In this document: piece by piece, positions 7,514 to 14,651 of the stretch
Numbering within the stretch: position 1 is the first letter of the stretch
How the letters are laid out: every line of letters begins with the position of its first letter
NCBI GenBank assembly: GCA_020348625.1
Contig: CP070752.1
Span: 1,835,866-1,850,971 of the forward strand
Length of the DNA: 15,106 nucleotides
Reading direction: 5' to 3'
Source: Deltaproteobacteria bacterium
GTDB lineage: Bacteria > Desulfobacterota > DSM-4660 > Desulfatiglandales > B25-G16
The notes under the pieces: generated by a model
What the model was told of the DNA's origin: nothing
Seen by the model: the letters and a program-made list of their open reading frames with translations, nothing else
Database searches by the model: none
Position numbers and translations under genes: made by a program

Positions 7514-8818
7514 CTAGTAAGTGATAAAGCTGGGCAAAAAGGTAGCAATCTCCGGGAAGATTACCAGTATAATCGTAACAAGGATTAGTGCGACAAGGAA
7601 GGGGAATATCCCCTTAAAGATAACCTCAATGGGTGTATCAGGGGCAATCCCTTTAATGACAAATACATTCACCCCTACCGGCGGTGTGATTACTCCCATC
7701 TCGGCAACGAGCACGATTATGACCCCAAACCAGATCGGGTCGAAGCCCAGTTCCAAAACTACCGGAAAGAAAATGGGGATGGTAACCACAACTAGGCCCA
7801 TAGAATCCATGAAGAAGCCGCCCATAAAATAGATGAAGATGATGACCGCCATGACGGCCATCGGGTGTATGGCAAGCCCCCCCAGCCAGTCAGCCAGCCT
7901 GAAGGGTATCGTCGATATCGCCATGAAATGACCGAAGATTACCGCCCCGGTGATAATGAATATGACCATGCAACCCGTTCGCAAGCCATCCTTACCGGCC
8001 TCAAAAAATGTCTGCCAAGTAAGCTGTCTTCGGCCTAAGCCGATGATCAAGGCGCCGCCTGCTCCAATTGCCCCGGCCTGCGTGGGGCTGAACCAGCCCA
8101 GAAATAACCCCCCGATAGCCAAAAGGAATAGGATTATGGCTGGAATAATTCCGGTGATCGCTCGCACCTTCTCTTTCCAGCTTGTTGGTTCCCCGGGTGG
8201 ACCGATTGCGGGATTGCGCAGGCACAAAACGACCACTGTTGCGGCAAAAAAAAGACTCAGGAGTATCCCCGGCAATACACCGGCGATGAAGAGCTTTCCG
8301 ATGGATTCCTCGATCATTATCCCATAGACAATGAGGATAGTGCTCGGTGGGATAAGGATGCCAAGGCTGCCAGCCGCAGCAACGGTACCAGTGGCCAATG
8401 TCTTATCATAGTTATACTTCTCCATCTCCGGAAGCGCTATCTTGCCCATTGTCGCCGCCGTTGCCGCGCTCGAGCCGCATATGGCACCAAACCCGGCACA
8501 GGCGAATACAGTAGCCATGGTCAGGCCGCCACGGAACTGCCCCACCCAGGTATAGGTCGTCTTGTAGAGCCTTTGGCTAATCCCCGAAGCAAAGGCGAAG
8601 GTGCCCATAAGGATAAACAAGGGGATAACAGTGAGGGGATACGAGGAGAATTGCTCAAAGATATCCTGGGCGAGAAGGCTGAGGGCTGGTCCTGGGTCTG
8701 CTAAATAAGCAAAACCAACAACTCCAACAAAGGCCATGGCGAAAGCGACCGGCATTCTGATGAGAAAGAGAAGGAGAAGAAGGACAATACCGACGATGCC
8801 TGCAATAATCGGGCTCAT
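7514..8818 (-). CDS. dctM: TRAP transporter large permease subunit DctM
   Basis: This is the large membrane subunit of a tripartite ATP-independent periplasmic (TRAP) transporter, which drives solute uptake with a sodium or proton gradient. It is 434 residues from the ATG at 8818 (SPIIAGIVGIVLLLLLFLIR...). Many hydrophobic helices span the whole length, with family motifs such as GFGAICGSSAATAATMGKIA, GSLGILIPPSTILIVYG and ITPPVGVNVFVIKG. The frame is open further upstream to 8977, but the extra residues are hydrophilic, overlap dctQ and are not DctM-like. The ATG overlaps the dctQ stop as ATGA, the common coupling in TRAP operons. It is convergent with the AOR-ferredoxin genes (37 bp apart), with no obvious shared terminator. 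Confidence 0.95.
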   Translation of the reverse strand: MSPIIAGIVGIVLLLLLFLIRMPVAFAMAFVGVVGFAYLADPGPALSLLAQDIFEQFSSYPLTVIPLFILMGTFAFASGISQRLYKTTYTWVGQFRGGLTMATVFACAGFGAICGSSAATAATMGKIALPEMEKYNYDKTLATGTVAAAGSLGILIPPSTILIVYGIMIEESIGKLFIAGVLPGILLSLFFAATVVVLCLRNPAIGPPGEPTSWKEKVRAITGIIPAIILFLLAIGGLFLGWFSPTQAGAIGAGGALIIGLGRRQLTWQTFFEAGKDGLRTGCMVIFIITGAVIFGHFMAISTIPFRLADWLGGLAIHPMAVMAVIIFIYFMGGFFMDSMGLVVVTIPIFFPVVLELGFDPIWFGVIIVLVAEMGVITPPVGVNVFVIKGIAPDTPIEVIFKGIFPFLVALILVTIILVIFPEIATFLPSFITY

Positions 8819-9306
8819 TTCTTTACTATCCTTATCACAGAATTCAGAAACTCGAGGAAAAACACCACACAGACTGGAACACTGGCAAGAGCAATACCAT
8901 AGGCGAAAGGGGAGAGTGGTATGCGGGCGGTTGCGCTCACCTCCCCCCCGGTTTGAAGGGAATAGCCATATACGCAAAGGCGCCAGATAATCAGAACGAA
9001 CAGGATTAATGCAAGAAGAAAAACGATGCTGTCGGTAACGGCTTGCGCACGTCTCGGCAGCATAGGGACAAAAAACTCCACTTGAACATGCCGGCCAAGA
9101 AGCAGCGATAAGGCATTGGCGAAAGAGATTGCCACTAACTGGCCAAGCATCACGATGTCAATGGCACCAAACACGGGCTTAAGAAAGATTTTGGCTCCGA
9201 TTACATCGATGCACGTGATAAGCATCATAATGAGGAGCCCACCAAGCCCGATCCACTCAAACCAGCCACTCAATGATCGATTGAACTCTTCGAGTTTACG
9301 TAACAT
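8815..9306 (-). CDS. dctQ: TRAP transporter small permease subunit DctQ
   Basis: This is the small four-helix membrane subunit of the same TRAP transporter, 163 residues. I place the start at the ATG at 9306 (LRKLEEFNRSLSGWFEWIG), preceded by GTGAGGT at suitable spacing. This gives the normal DctQ length, with the first membrane helix near residues 18-37. The frame stays open up to 9456, but the added 50 residues are not DctQ-like and cross a strong inverted repeat at 9432-9475. Four hydrophobic segments are visible (about residues 18-37, 46-66, 82-103, 130-153). It overlaps dctM by four bases. It is separated from dctP by 313 bp, unusually wide for this operon. Confidence 0.92.
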   Translation of the reverse strand: MLRKLEEFNRSLSGWFEWIGLGGLLIMMLITCIDVIGAKIFLKPVFGAIDIVMLGQLVAISFANALSLLLGRHVQVEFFVPMLPRRAQAVTDSIVFLLALILFVLIIWRLCVYGYSLQTGGEVSATARIPLSPFAYGIALASVPVCVVFFLEFLNSVIRIVKK

Positions 9307-9431
9307 CAGCAGTAACCTCACGTTGTTCAACACGTTACCCTCAAGCACCCGGCCCAAGGGCTTTCGCAGCAGCACTACGAGCTTTTGGAAAGTGGTTTGT
9401 TCTGCCTGCCGCTTATAGCAGCAATAAGGCA

Positions 9432-9475
9432 AACCGATCATGGCCACATAACTCATTATGCTGCCATGATCGGTT
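9432..9475 (-). repeat. Perfect 13-bp inverted repeat (hairpin) between dctP and dctQ
   Basis: The arms aaccgatcatggc (9432-9444) and gccatgatcggtt (9463-9475) are exact reverse complements, separated by 18 bases. In the transcript of the minus strand this forms a stable stem. No U tract follows, so a stabilising or processing hairpin is as likely as an attenuator; a protein-binding palindrome is also possible. Confidence 0.6.
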
Positions 9476-9532
9476 GTGTGCGGAGAAGGCTATGGACCCA
9501 ACCCCCTCTAGGGCTATACAACTAAAGGAGCG

Positions 9533-9568
9533 GTTTGCCTGACCAGTACCCACGCAAACGAGTCAGGC
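9533..9568. repeat. Interleaved short inverted repeats downstream of dctP
   Basis: Two pairs are interleaved: gtttgc (9533-9538) with gcaaac (9554-9559), and gcctgac (9537-9543) with gtcaggc (9562-9568). The order A-B-A'-B', with A and B sharing two bases, means the two stems compete or form a pseudoknot-like fold. The stems are short, so chance is possible. Confidence 0.35.
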
Positions 9569-9619
9569 CTGCGCCCCCGATGCACATCAGCTTCTTTAGG
9601 TAATCACTGCCGAATCCGC

Positions 9620-10714
9620 TCAGGGCCTAATCGTAGGAGGCCCGGTCGGTGACTTGATGCCCAGCTGTATCTGCTTACCCGTCCAGTAGTCCATTCGTTC
9701 CCGTACGAATGTGAGCCAGCCTCTGACCTCTGTCTCGGAATAGCCTTTACCGACCATGTCTTTCACATAGTCCTCGATTACGGGCTCGACTGCTTTTACC
9801 CAACGGGCTGCCTCTTGATCGGAGAGTTCAATGATTTGTACACCCTCTTGTTCCGCAAACTGCTTCCCATGGAAATCAATGACATTCCAAAAGAGAGCAT
9901 ATCTCTCCTTGTACTCCCCGCAAAGCTCATCGAAGATTTCCTTGATATCCGGTGGCAGCTTCTTGTAGCTGTTCTTGTTCATCACCACATAAAAGTAGAA
10001 GACATTACCAACGTGCCAGCTCGCCGTCGTATAATCGACAACCTCAGCAAACCGGAACGTCTTCAGGGTTTCAAAGGGCGTATTCACGCCGTCGATCACC
10101 CCTTTAGACATGGCATCATAGACTTCCATCATCGGTGTTGGGGCAGGGGTTGCACCAAGGGCCTTAACCGTATAGCCCACAATTCCCGGTGCTCTTAATG
10201 TCAGCCCCTTGAGATCTTCCAGCTTGCGCACCGGCTTCTTGCTGATAATCAGGTTTGGGTTGCAGGCATTCGTCCAGAGCACGCGCACACCATCCCACTC
10301 CTTCGGCTTGAATTCATTGTAGAAGTCCCAGGAAACCTGAGAGCTTACCCAGGCACTCGGATAGCCCAGAGGTAACTCGCAAACTCCGGTAACAGGGAAG
10401 CGGCCTGGAGTGTACTCAATATGAGCATAGCCTATATCGGCAATTCCCGTCTCTACCCCTTTGTATATCCCAGGGGCTTTCAACAATGATTGGCCAGCGA
10501 AATATTGAATCTTTACCCTTCCATTGGTTCGCTTTTCCACTTCGGCGCAGAATTCGTCAAGGTATTTGGATTGAAGAGCTGGGGTAGGAAAGAAATTGGC
10601 AGCTTTCAGCTTTATCACCTTTTCTGCAGCATACGCTCCTTCGAAGGCAAAGACAATTACCATCAGCCCTAGGCAGAGAATCCCTGCCACGATTAATAGT
10701 TTGTTTTGTCTCAT
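9620..10714 (-). CDS. dctP: TRAP transporter periplasmic substrate-binding protein DctP
   Basis: This is the secreted solute receptor of the TRAP system, 364 residues from the ATG at 10714. The start is fixed by AAGGAGGTA at 10721-10729, six bases upstream. A signal peptide is clear: a basic RQNK start, a hydrophobic core (7-23) and a probable cleavage after AYA at residue 29. The mature part follows the DctP fold, with KLKAANFFPTP, the GIADIGYAHIEY segment (90-101) and R174 in LTLRAPG. That arginine normally binds the carboxylate of the ligand, so an organic acid is the likely substrate. VIDGVNTPFETLKTFRFAEV (207-226) is the usual hinge region. The open frame continues up to 10810 without signal-peptide or binding-protein features and is not part of the protein. 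Substrate identity cannot be read from sequence; proximity to the AOR cluster hints at a related acid. Confidence 0.94.
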   Translation of the reverse strand: MRQNKLLIVAGILCLGLMVIVFAFEGAYAAEKVIKLKAANFFPTPALQSKYLDEFCAEVEKRTNGRVKIQYFAGQSLLKAPGIYKGVETGIADIGYAHIEYTPGRFPVTGVCELPLGYPSAWVSSQVSWDFYNEFKPKEWDGVRVLWTNACNPNLIISKKPVRKLEDLKGLTLRAPGIVGYTVKALGATPAPTPMMEVYDAMSKGVIDGVNTPFETLKTFRFAEVVDYTTASWHVGNVFYFYVVMNKNSYKKLPPDIKEIFDELCGEYKERYALFWNVIDFHGKQFAEQEGVQIIELSDQEAARWVKAVEPVIEDYVKDMVGKGYSETEVRGWLTFVRERMDYWTGKQIQLGIKSPTGPPTIRP

Positions 10715-10720
10715 AGCCAA

Positions 10721-10729
10721 TACCTCCTT
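10721..10729 (-). promoter_or_regulatory. Strong ribosome binding site of dctP
   Basis: AAGGAGGTA on the minus strand lies six bases before the ATG at 10714. It decides that start against the longer frame beginning at 10810, and it fits the high expression usual for binding proteins. Confidence 0.8.
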
Positions 10730-10812
10730 TAAGGTTAGGTCAGCGTTGGAACAGCCCATTTCCCCCCAAATTCTAGTACACTTACCAGTGTCTCGTCTAT
10801 CTGTCAACACTT

Positions 10813-10965
10813 TTATATGAAACCGGCATTGCGCGCAGATTTAATGGTGGATTGCCACTTAAATATATCTCTGTGGCCGTGTTCCCCTTCTTTGTTGCCG
10901 GGATTGCAGGCCCTGTTATTCTCGTCATTCTCACTTAAAACATCCCCATTTTTCTCCGATTTCAT
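10813..10965 (-). CDS. Doubtful small ORF upstream of dctP (50 residues)
   Basis: ATG at 10965 opens a 50-residue frame (KSEKNGDVLSENDENNRACN, then PGNKEGEHGHRDIFKWQS...) ending 98 bases before the dctP start. It is hydrophilic, charged and has a plausible residue composition. It has no clear ribosome binding site, no membrane helix or signal peptide and no family I recognise. It may be a small protein, the remnant of an N-terminus, or chance. The same frame stays open further upstream, against the neighbouring gene. Confidence 0.15.
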   Translation of the reverse strand: MKSEKNGDVLSENDENNRACNPGNKEGEHGHRDIFKWQSTIKSARNAGFI

Positions 10966-11095
10966 ATAGTAACGCTGAGCAGTTTGTGGTTGTGTCTCCG
11001 GAATGGGTGAAGTAAAAAGGCTGGTAAGGGACCTTTGATCCCTATGCGCTTGCACTTGGAACAGAAATAGGTGCAGTGTTGATTTGTTAAGGAAA

Positions 11096-11992
11096 ATGCT
11101 AATCTTGCGTATGCTTGAGGACATAAGGGATAAACCGTATTTGAACCATGGGGATGTGGTGGAACTCAATTTCATCAGATCCCCGGCCAAGTTCCACTAC
11201 CGCAGGCATTACCGTGCGGGATTACGCTCCCATATCATGGAGGTGTTGAAACTCGATGAGTTGAATAAGGAAACGGAGGGGGTTACTGTTAATCGAATCA
11301 AATGGTATCCGCGGGCAAAGCCCATCAAGATCTTGAGGCTTTTTAGAATACGGTTCAAAAACCTCGAGGAAGCCAGAGAGGAGGTGAAACGCGTCAGGAT
11401 CGTTCAAGCCTACCTGGACCCCGATCATGTGGCGCTCACCGAGGAGTTCCTGGTTGACTATATAAGGGGCGAAAAACGGGATATCCTCCTTTGCGGACTT
11501 CAGGAGTATGTTGAGGGTGAAGTTATTGAACCGTGGGGTAACCTGGGAGAGGATCATTTGCTCTCCCTTATATCACGCATGGCGTCTGGCGAAGGTGGTG
11601 ATCCATCAAAATCAACTGGCCGGCACATTTGGGGGGTTAAGGAAAAGGCAGACGTTTTCGTGAAAAGGATCAAACAGATGATACGAGAGGCAGAACATAT
11701 CCCTGATCTTGCCGGTGCAGGAAACCTCTTGCTCACCCGCTCCGGTAACATTAAGCTCGTGGATGTCAACAATATCTCCAGGGTCTTGTTCGATGCGACT
11801 ATCCAGCTCGATGACAGGGGCTACCCGGTCTGTGACAAATCCATTCAGGCCCTCTCGCTCCTTGAACAGAAACTGCTTGGGAGGTCTCCCCACGAAGGCG
11901 ATGGCCTTTACGAAACATTTCTTGACCCTGAGAGAATGAAAGCAGTACGAAAGCTAGAAGAAGATTTTAACCGGACCCACCTGAATCTCTAA
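11096..11992 (+). CDS. Uncharacterised protein with protein-kinase-like fold motifs
   Basis: I do not recognise a named family. The frame is open from a TTG at 11084 (302 residues), and positions here count from that TTG. The ATGs at 11096 and 11111 are likelier starts; AAGGA at 11089-11093 is close to the first and far from the second, so the start is uncertain. The middle part has features of the kinase/aminoglycoside-phosphotransferase fold: a hinge-like LCGLQEYVEGEVI (136-148), a catalytic-loop-like HIPDLAGAGNLLL (205-217) and GNIKLVDVNN (221-230), resembling the metal-binding Asp motif after a short beta turn. Asn214 and Asp227 would be the metal ligands and Asp208 the base. The N-terminal part is basic (arginine-rich, about 35-105), and a charged helix ends the protein. 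No signal peptide or membrane segment is seen. It converges on the GcvT-SHMT gene with 7 bp between stops. Confidence 0.6.
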   Translation: MLILRMLEDIRDKPYLNHGDVVELNFIRSPAKFHYRRHYRAGLRSHIMEVLKLDELNKETEGVTVNRIKWYPRAKPIKILRLFRIRFKNLEEAREEVKRVRIVQAYLDPDHVALTEEFLVDYIRGEKRDILLCGLQEYVEGEVIEPWGNLGEDHLLSLISRMASGEGGDPSKSTGRHIWGVKEKADVFVKRIKQMIREAEHIPDLAGAGNLLLTRSGNIKLVDVNNISRVLFDATIQLDDRGYPVCDKSIQALSLLEQKLLGRSPHEGDGLYETFLDPERMKAVRKLEEDFNRTHLNL

Positions 11993-11999
11993 CGATAGC

Positions 12000-14651
12000 C
12001 TACAGAAGCTCGTGCAATTCTTGTATATGCTTGGCATAGGCATCGCCGTCAAAGCAAAACTGGAGGGTTTGGAATCGCTTTCTGAGCGCCCCGACCTTGT
12101 CGATTACTGCATTATCGTTTACCACGACATCCCGCATCAATTCAGCCAGTGTTCGGAAGTCATCCGCTCTCATCCCGAATCGGGTCATTTCCGACACGCC
12201 CAGCCGAAGTGCACCGGATGCCGTAAACCCCTCCTCGTCCGGGCCTGCCTGGTAGTTGCAAATAATATTGTTGGCCTCCAATCGTGCTGCGATTTGCGGT
12301 CCGTGGCTGTAACCCACCCGCACAACAACCTGGTGGGTTTCGGTGAAGTCAATGCTTGGGTCTCCGGCGACATCCAGACCACAATCCTTAAGCGCACGAG
12401 CAAATGCCTTTGCGTTTACGATCACCCTGGACTGGTATTCATCCTTGAAGTGATTCATCTCGTAGGCCGCAATCAGCAGACCGAGTAATGTACCCAGGTG
12501 ATGATTTGAAACCGATCCCGGAAAGGCACGCCGGGTTAATGCCTCCCACAGCTCGTAACGCTCTTCGTCCTCGTGAAACCGGCTGCCAACAACACCCCGC
12601 TGAGTGCCGAAGAAGGTCTTGTGCGTGGACCCGGTTACCAGGTCTGCTCCCTCGGCAAAAGGCTCTTGAAAATGAGGACCGATGAGCCCGAGGACATGGG
12701 CCATATCGTACATTACCACAGCGGAAATACCCTGATCGTCGAGAAACTGTCGAATCTCGCCCACCGGCTCTCTGTGCAACACCATGCTTTTGCCAAAGAT
12801 AATCAGCTCCGGACGGTATTCATCGATTAGTTCAAGTGTACGCGACACATCTATCTTGAAAGGGTTTTCGGCCAAAACCGGGAAATTCACCACGGCAGGT
12901 CGCTCCGTGTGCGGATCTCTGGCAACGTAGTCCTTCAACGCCCCCATGGGCTGAGCGCTCAGGTGTCCGCCTTTGCCGATGTGGTTGTTCATCACCTGGC
13001 GAATTCGCCGTGGCTCCACTTTGCGGTCTGCACGATTCAGGTAGTCAACCATGGCGCTAAACACGGCGGTATTTGCCATCTGCCCGCTGATAAGACGGAT
13101 CTCAACGTTTTCGCACCCGAGAAATGCCCGCATCTCCTCTTCCAGCATCCGTTCCACCTCGCCGATGAAATCGGTTCCCTCATAATAGAAGATGTCGGCA
13201 TCATAAAATGCCTTGGATTTCCGGTGCTCGGCATAGCGGAAGGCTGGGTCCATAACCGACAGAAGGCGAGCCATGGGTGAAATTGTCATCTCCGATGGTA
13301 TGAGGTTGATGCACTCGTGTTGTCGCCAGCGGGTATTCTCAACGGCTTTTTGCAGGAGTAGGTGGGCCTTGGCAGGGGAATCGTTAGCGGGAAGTTCACC
13401 TGTTTCAAGGCGGTGATCGAAGACGATCGGCCGGGCGTAGGGCGGGGCCTCGCTGCGAAGGTGATATGGCACTATCACGGCGTCTACTGCCCTGCCGCGG
13501 ATCTCAATGGCTACCTTTTCACCTTCGTTGAGGTCACTATCCAAGTAGCCCAGGCAGATCGACCGCAACTCGTGCTCATCGCTCTGAAACGACTCCAATC
13601 CCTCACCCTCGAAGCCATACATGGGGACCATGGTCCCGCTTGTCACATAGCCCACATGCCTGTCGCCCTTGAACACCTTGACGCCCTCACGGGCAACGCC
13701 TCTCCCTGCCACTGCTATTGGCCGAATCATGCGGGGCAGGTCTCGGATAAGCGAGTAGTCGCGGTACATGATTCCCTTAAACGCCTCGTGCTGTCTGGCC
13801 AAGGCTGCACGACCTACATAGTCGCCTTTTAACGGCGAAAAGCTCACGGCGATCTTCGTTACCGGACATGCCAAGATAGGGATCTCTTTACCCTCCGCGT
13901 CTTCTCCCAGCTCATGACCGTAGAGCGGCAGCCCGGCCTCTAGGCGCAGGGTGTCTCGCGCACCCAGCCCAACCGGTGTTGCCCCCTTAGCCAGAACCTT
14001 ATCCCAGAGCATTAGTCCATAATCTCTTTCCGCAAACAGCTCAAAACACAGCGGCTCACCCGTGTATCCGGTGCGTGCCACCTTCACCTTTCTACCTGAG
14101 ATTGTCACGGTACTCACGGCGTTTCGCATCGGCTCTGGCAAGAAACCGGACTCGATGATCTCTTCCAGAAGAGCACGTGACCTCGGCCCCTGGAGGGCGA
14201 GCATTATTATCCCGTGGGTTCGATCTGCCAGCTCAACATCGTCAAACCCCTTGAGCAGGTTTTGGAAATGATTCCAGTCCTTCTCACGATTGGCTGCATT
14301 AACTACCAGCAGGCACTCATCCTCGACGAAACGATACAGATATGCGTCATCAATTGCACCCCCGGTTTCATTGGGGATAATCGTGTACTGAGCGCCGATC
14401 GACCTGGTGTCAAGGGCTTCCGCATTGTTGGTGAGCACGTGCTGGAGGAATCTCGATGCCCCCTTGCCCCTGATAGTAAATCGGCCCATATGTGACACGT
14501 CAAAGATGCCCGCTTCCTTGCGGGTGGCCAGGTGTTCATTGACAATGCCGGACGGATAGAATACGGGCATCTCCCACCCGGCGAATTCCACCATCTTGGC
14601 GCCCAGGGCCACGTGTCGATCATACAAAACGGTTCGCTGAATCTCTATCAT
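12000..14651 (-). CDS. GcvT-SHMT fusion: aminomethyltransferase joined to serine hydroxymethyltransferase-like domain
   Basis: One 883-residue frame encodes two folate enzymes. Residues 1-400 are GcvT, the T-protein of glycine cleavage, which moves the aminomethyl carbon from lipoyl H-protein to tetrahydrofolate. They include AGWEMPVFYPSGIVNEH (24-40), FDVSHMGRF, GGAIDDAYLY with the catalytic Asp pair D101/D102, and GARDTLRLEAGLPLYGHEL. Residues about 425-883 are an SHMT-like PLP domain. Visible landmarks are CINLIPSEM, YAE (473-475), SGQMANTAV, GGH (H563), YDMAH (D649, H652), the PLP lysine K678 in STHKTFFG, and RLG (R816), the carboxylate-binding position. The YPGKRYYGG segment of ordinary SHMT is replaced by a different sequence (about 476-492). 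The linker is roughly 400-425. The start at 14651 has AAAGGTG eight bases upstream. Joined, the two would convert glycine to serine through methylene-tetrahydrofolate. No gcvP, gcvH or lpd is in view. Known canonical enzymes are separate proteins. Confidence 0.92.
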   Translation of the reverse strand: MIEIQRTVLYDRHVALGAKMVEFAGWEMPVFYPSGIVNEHLATRKEAGIFDVSHMGRFTIRGKGASRFLQHVLTNNAEALDTRSIGAQYTIIPNETGGAIDDAYLYRFVEDECLLVVNAANREKDWNHFQNLLKGFDDVELADRTHGIIMLALQGPRSRALLEEIIESGFLPEPMRNAVSTVTISGRKVKVARTGYTGEPLCFELFAERDYGLMLWDKVLAKGATPVGLGARDTLRLEAGLPLYGHELGEDAEGKEIPILACPVTKIAVSFSPLKGDYVGRAALARQHEAFKGIMYRDYSLIRDLPRMIRPIAVAGRGVAREGVKVFKGDRHVGYVTSGTMVPMYGFEGEGLESFQSDEHELRSICLGYLDSDLNEGEKVAIEIRGRAVDAVIVPYHLRSEAPPYARPIVFDHRLETGELPANDSPAKAHLLLQKAVENTRWRQHECINLIPSEMTISPMARLLSVMDPAFRYAEHRKSKAFYDADIFYYEGTDFIGEVERMLEEEMRAFLGCENVEIRLISGQMANTAVFSAMVDYLNRADRKVEPRRIRQVMNNHIGKGGHLSAQPMGALKDYVARDPHTERPAVVNFPVLAENPFKIDVSRTLELIDEYRPELIIFGKSMVLHREPVGEIRQFLDDQGISAVVMYDMAHVLGLIGPHFQEPFAEGADLVTGSTHKTFFGTQRGVVGSRFHEDEERYELWEALTRRAFPGSVSNHHLGTLLGLLIAAYEMNHFKDEYQSRVIVNAKAFARALKDCGLDVAGDPSIDFTETHQVVVRVGYSHGPQIAARLEANNIICNYQAGPDEEGFTASGALRLGVSEMTRFGMRADDFRTLAELMRDVVVNDNAVIDKVGALRKRFQTLQFCFDGDAYAKHIQELHELL

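Larger units (their letters stand above)
9307..9619. other. 313-bp dctP-dctQ intercistronic region with inverted repeats
   Basis: No gene is supported here; the upstream extension of the dctQ frame is not family-like. The region holds two sets of inverted repeats, listed separately. It also contains the dctQ ribosome binding site around 9311-9317. Such a gap between the binding-protein gene and the permease genes is where transcript processing or partial termination could set a higher level of DctP than of the permease. No long T run is seen after the hairpin in the direction of transcription, so simple termination is not proven. Confidence 0.5.
10715..11083. other. Region upstream of dctP and before the kinase-like gene (divergent genes)
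   Basis: These 369 bases lie between two divergent genes and should carry both promoters. On the minus strand TTGACA (10802-10807) is a perfect -35 box. The best -10 candidate, TAGAAT (10770-10775), is 26 bases away, so the pair is not a normal sigma-70 promoter. The rest is AT-richer and includes one small minus-strand frame (10813-10965). I see no operator, riboswitch or terminator that I can support. Confidence 0.4.

Noticed and set aside
8819..8977. Upstream extension of dctM to 487 residues
   Set aside because: It overlaps dctQ in another frame, is not DctM-like, and the ATG at 8818 gives the standard length and ATGA coupling.
9307..9456. Upstream extension of dctQ to 213 residues
   Set aside because: The added residues are not membrane-like or family-like and cross the inverted repeat; the ATG at 9306 has a ribosome binding site.
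10770..10807. Sigma-70 promoter for dctP (TTGACA at 10802-10807, TAGAAT at 10770-10775)
   Set aside because: The boxes are 26 bases apart, and at 17-base spacing the -10 reads TAAGTG, which is a poor match.
10715..10810. Upstream extension of dctP to 396 residues from a GTG at 10810
   Set aside because: It would bury the signal peptide behind 32 residues; AAGGAGGTA sits right before the ATG at 10714.
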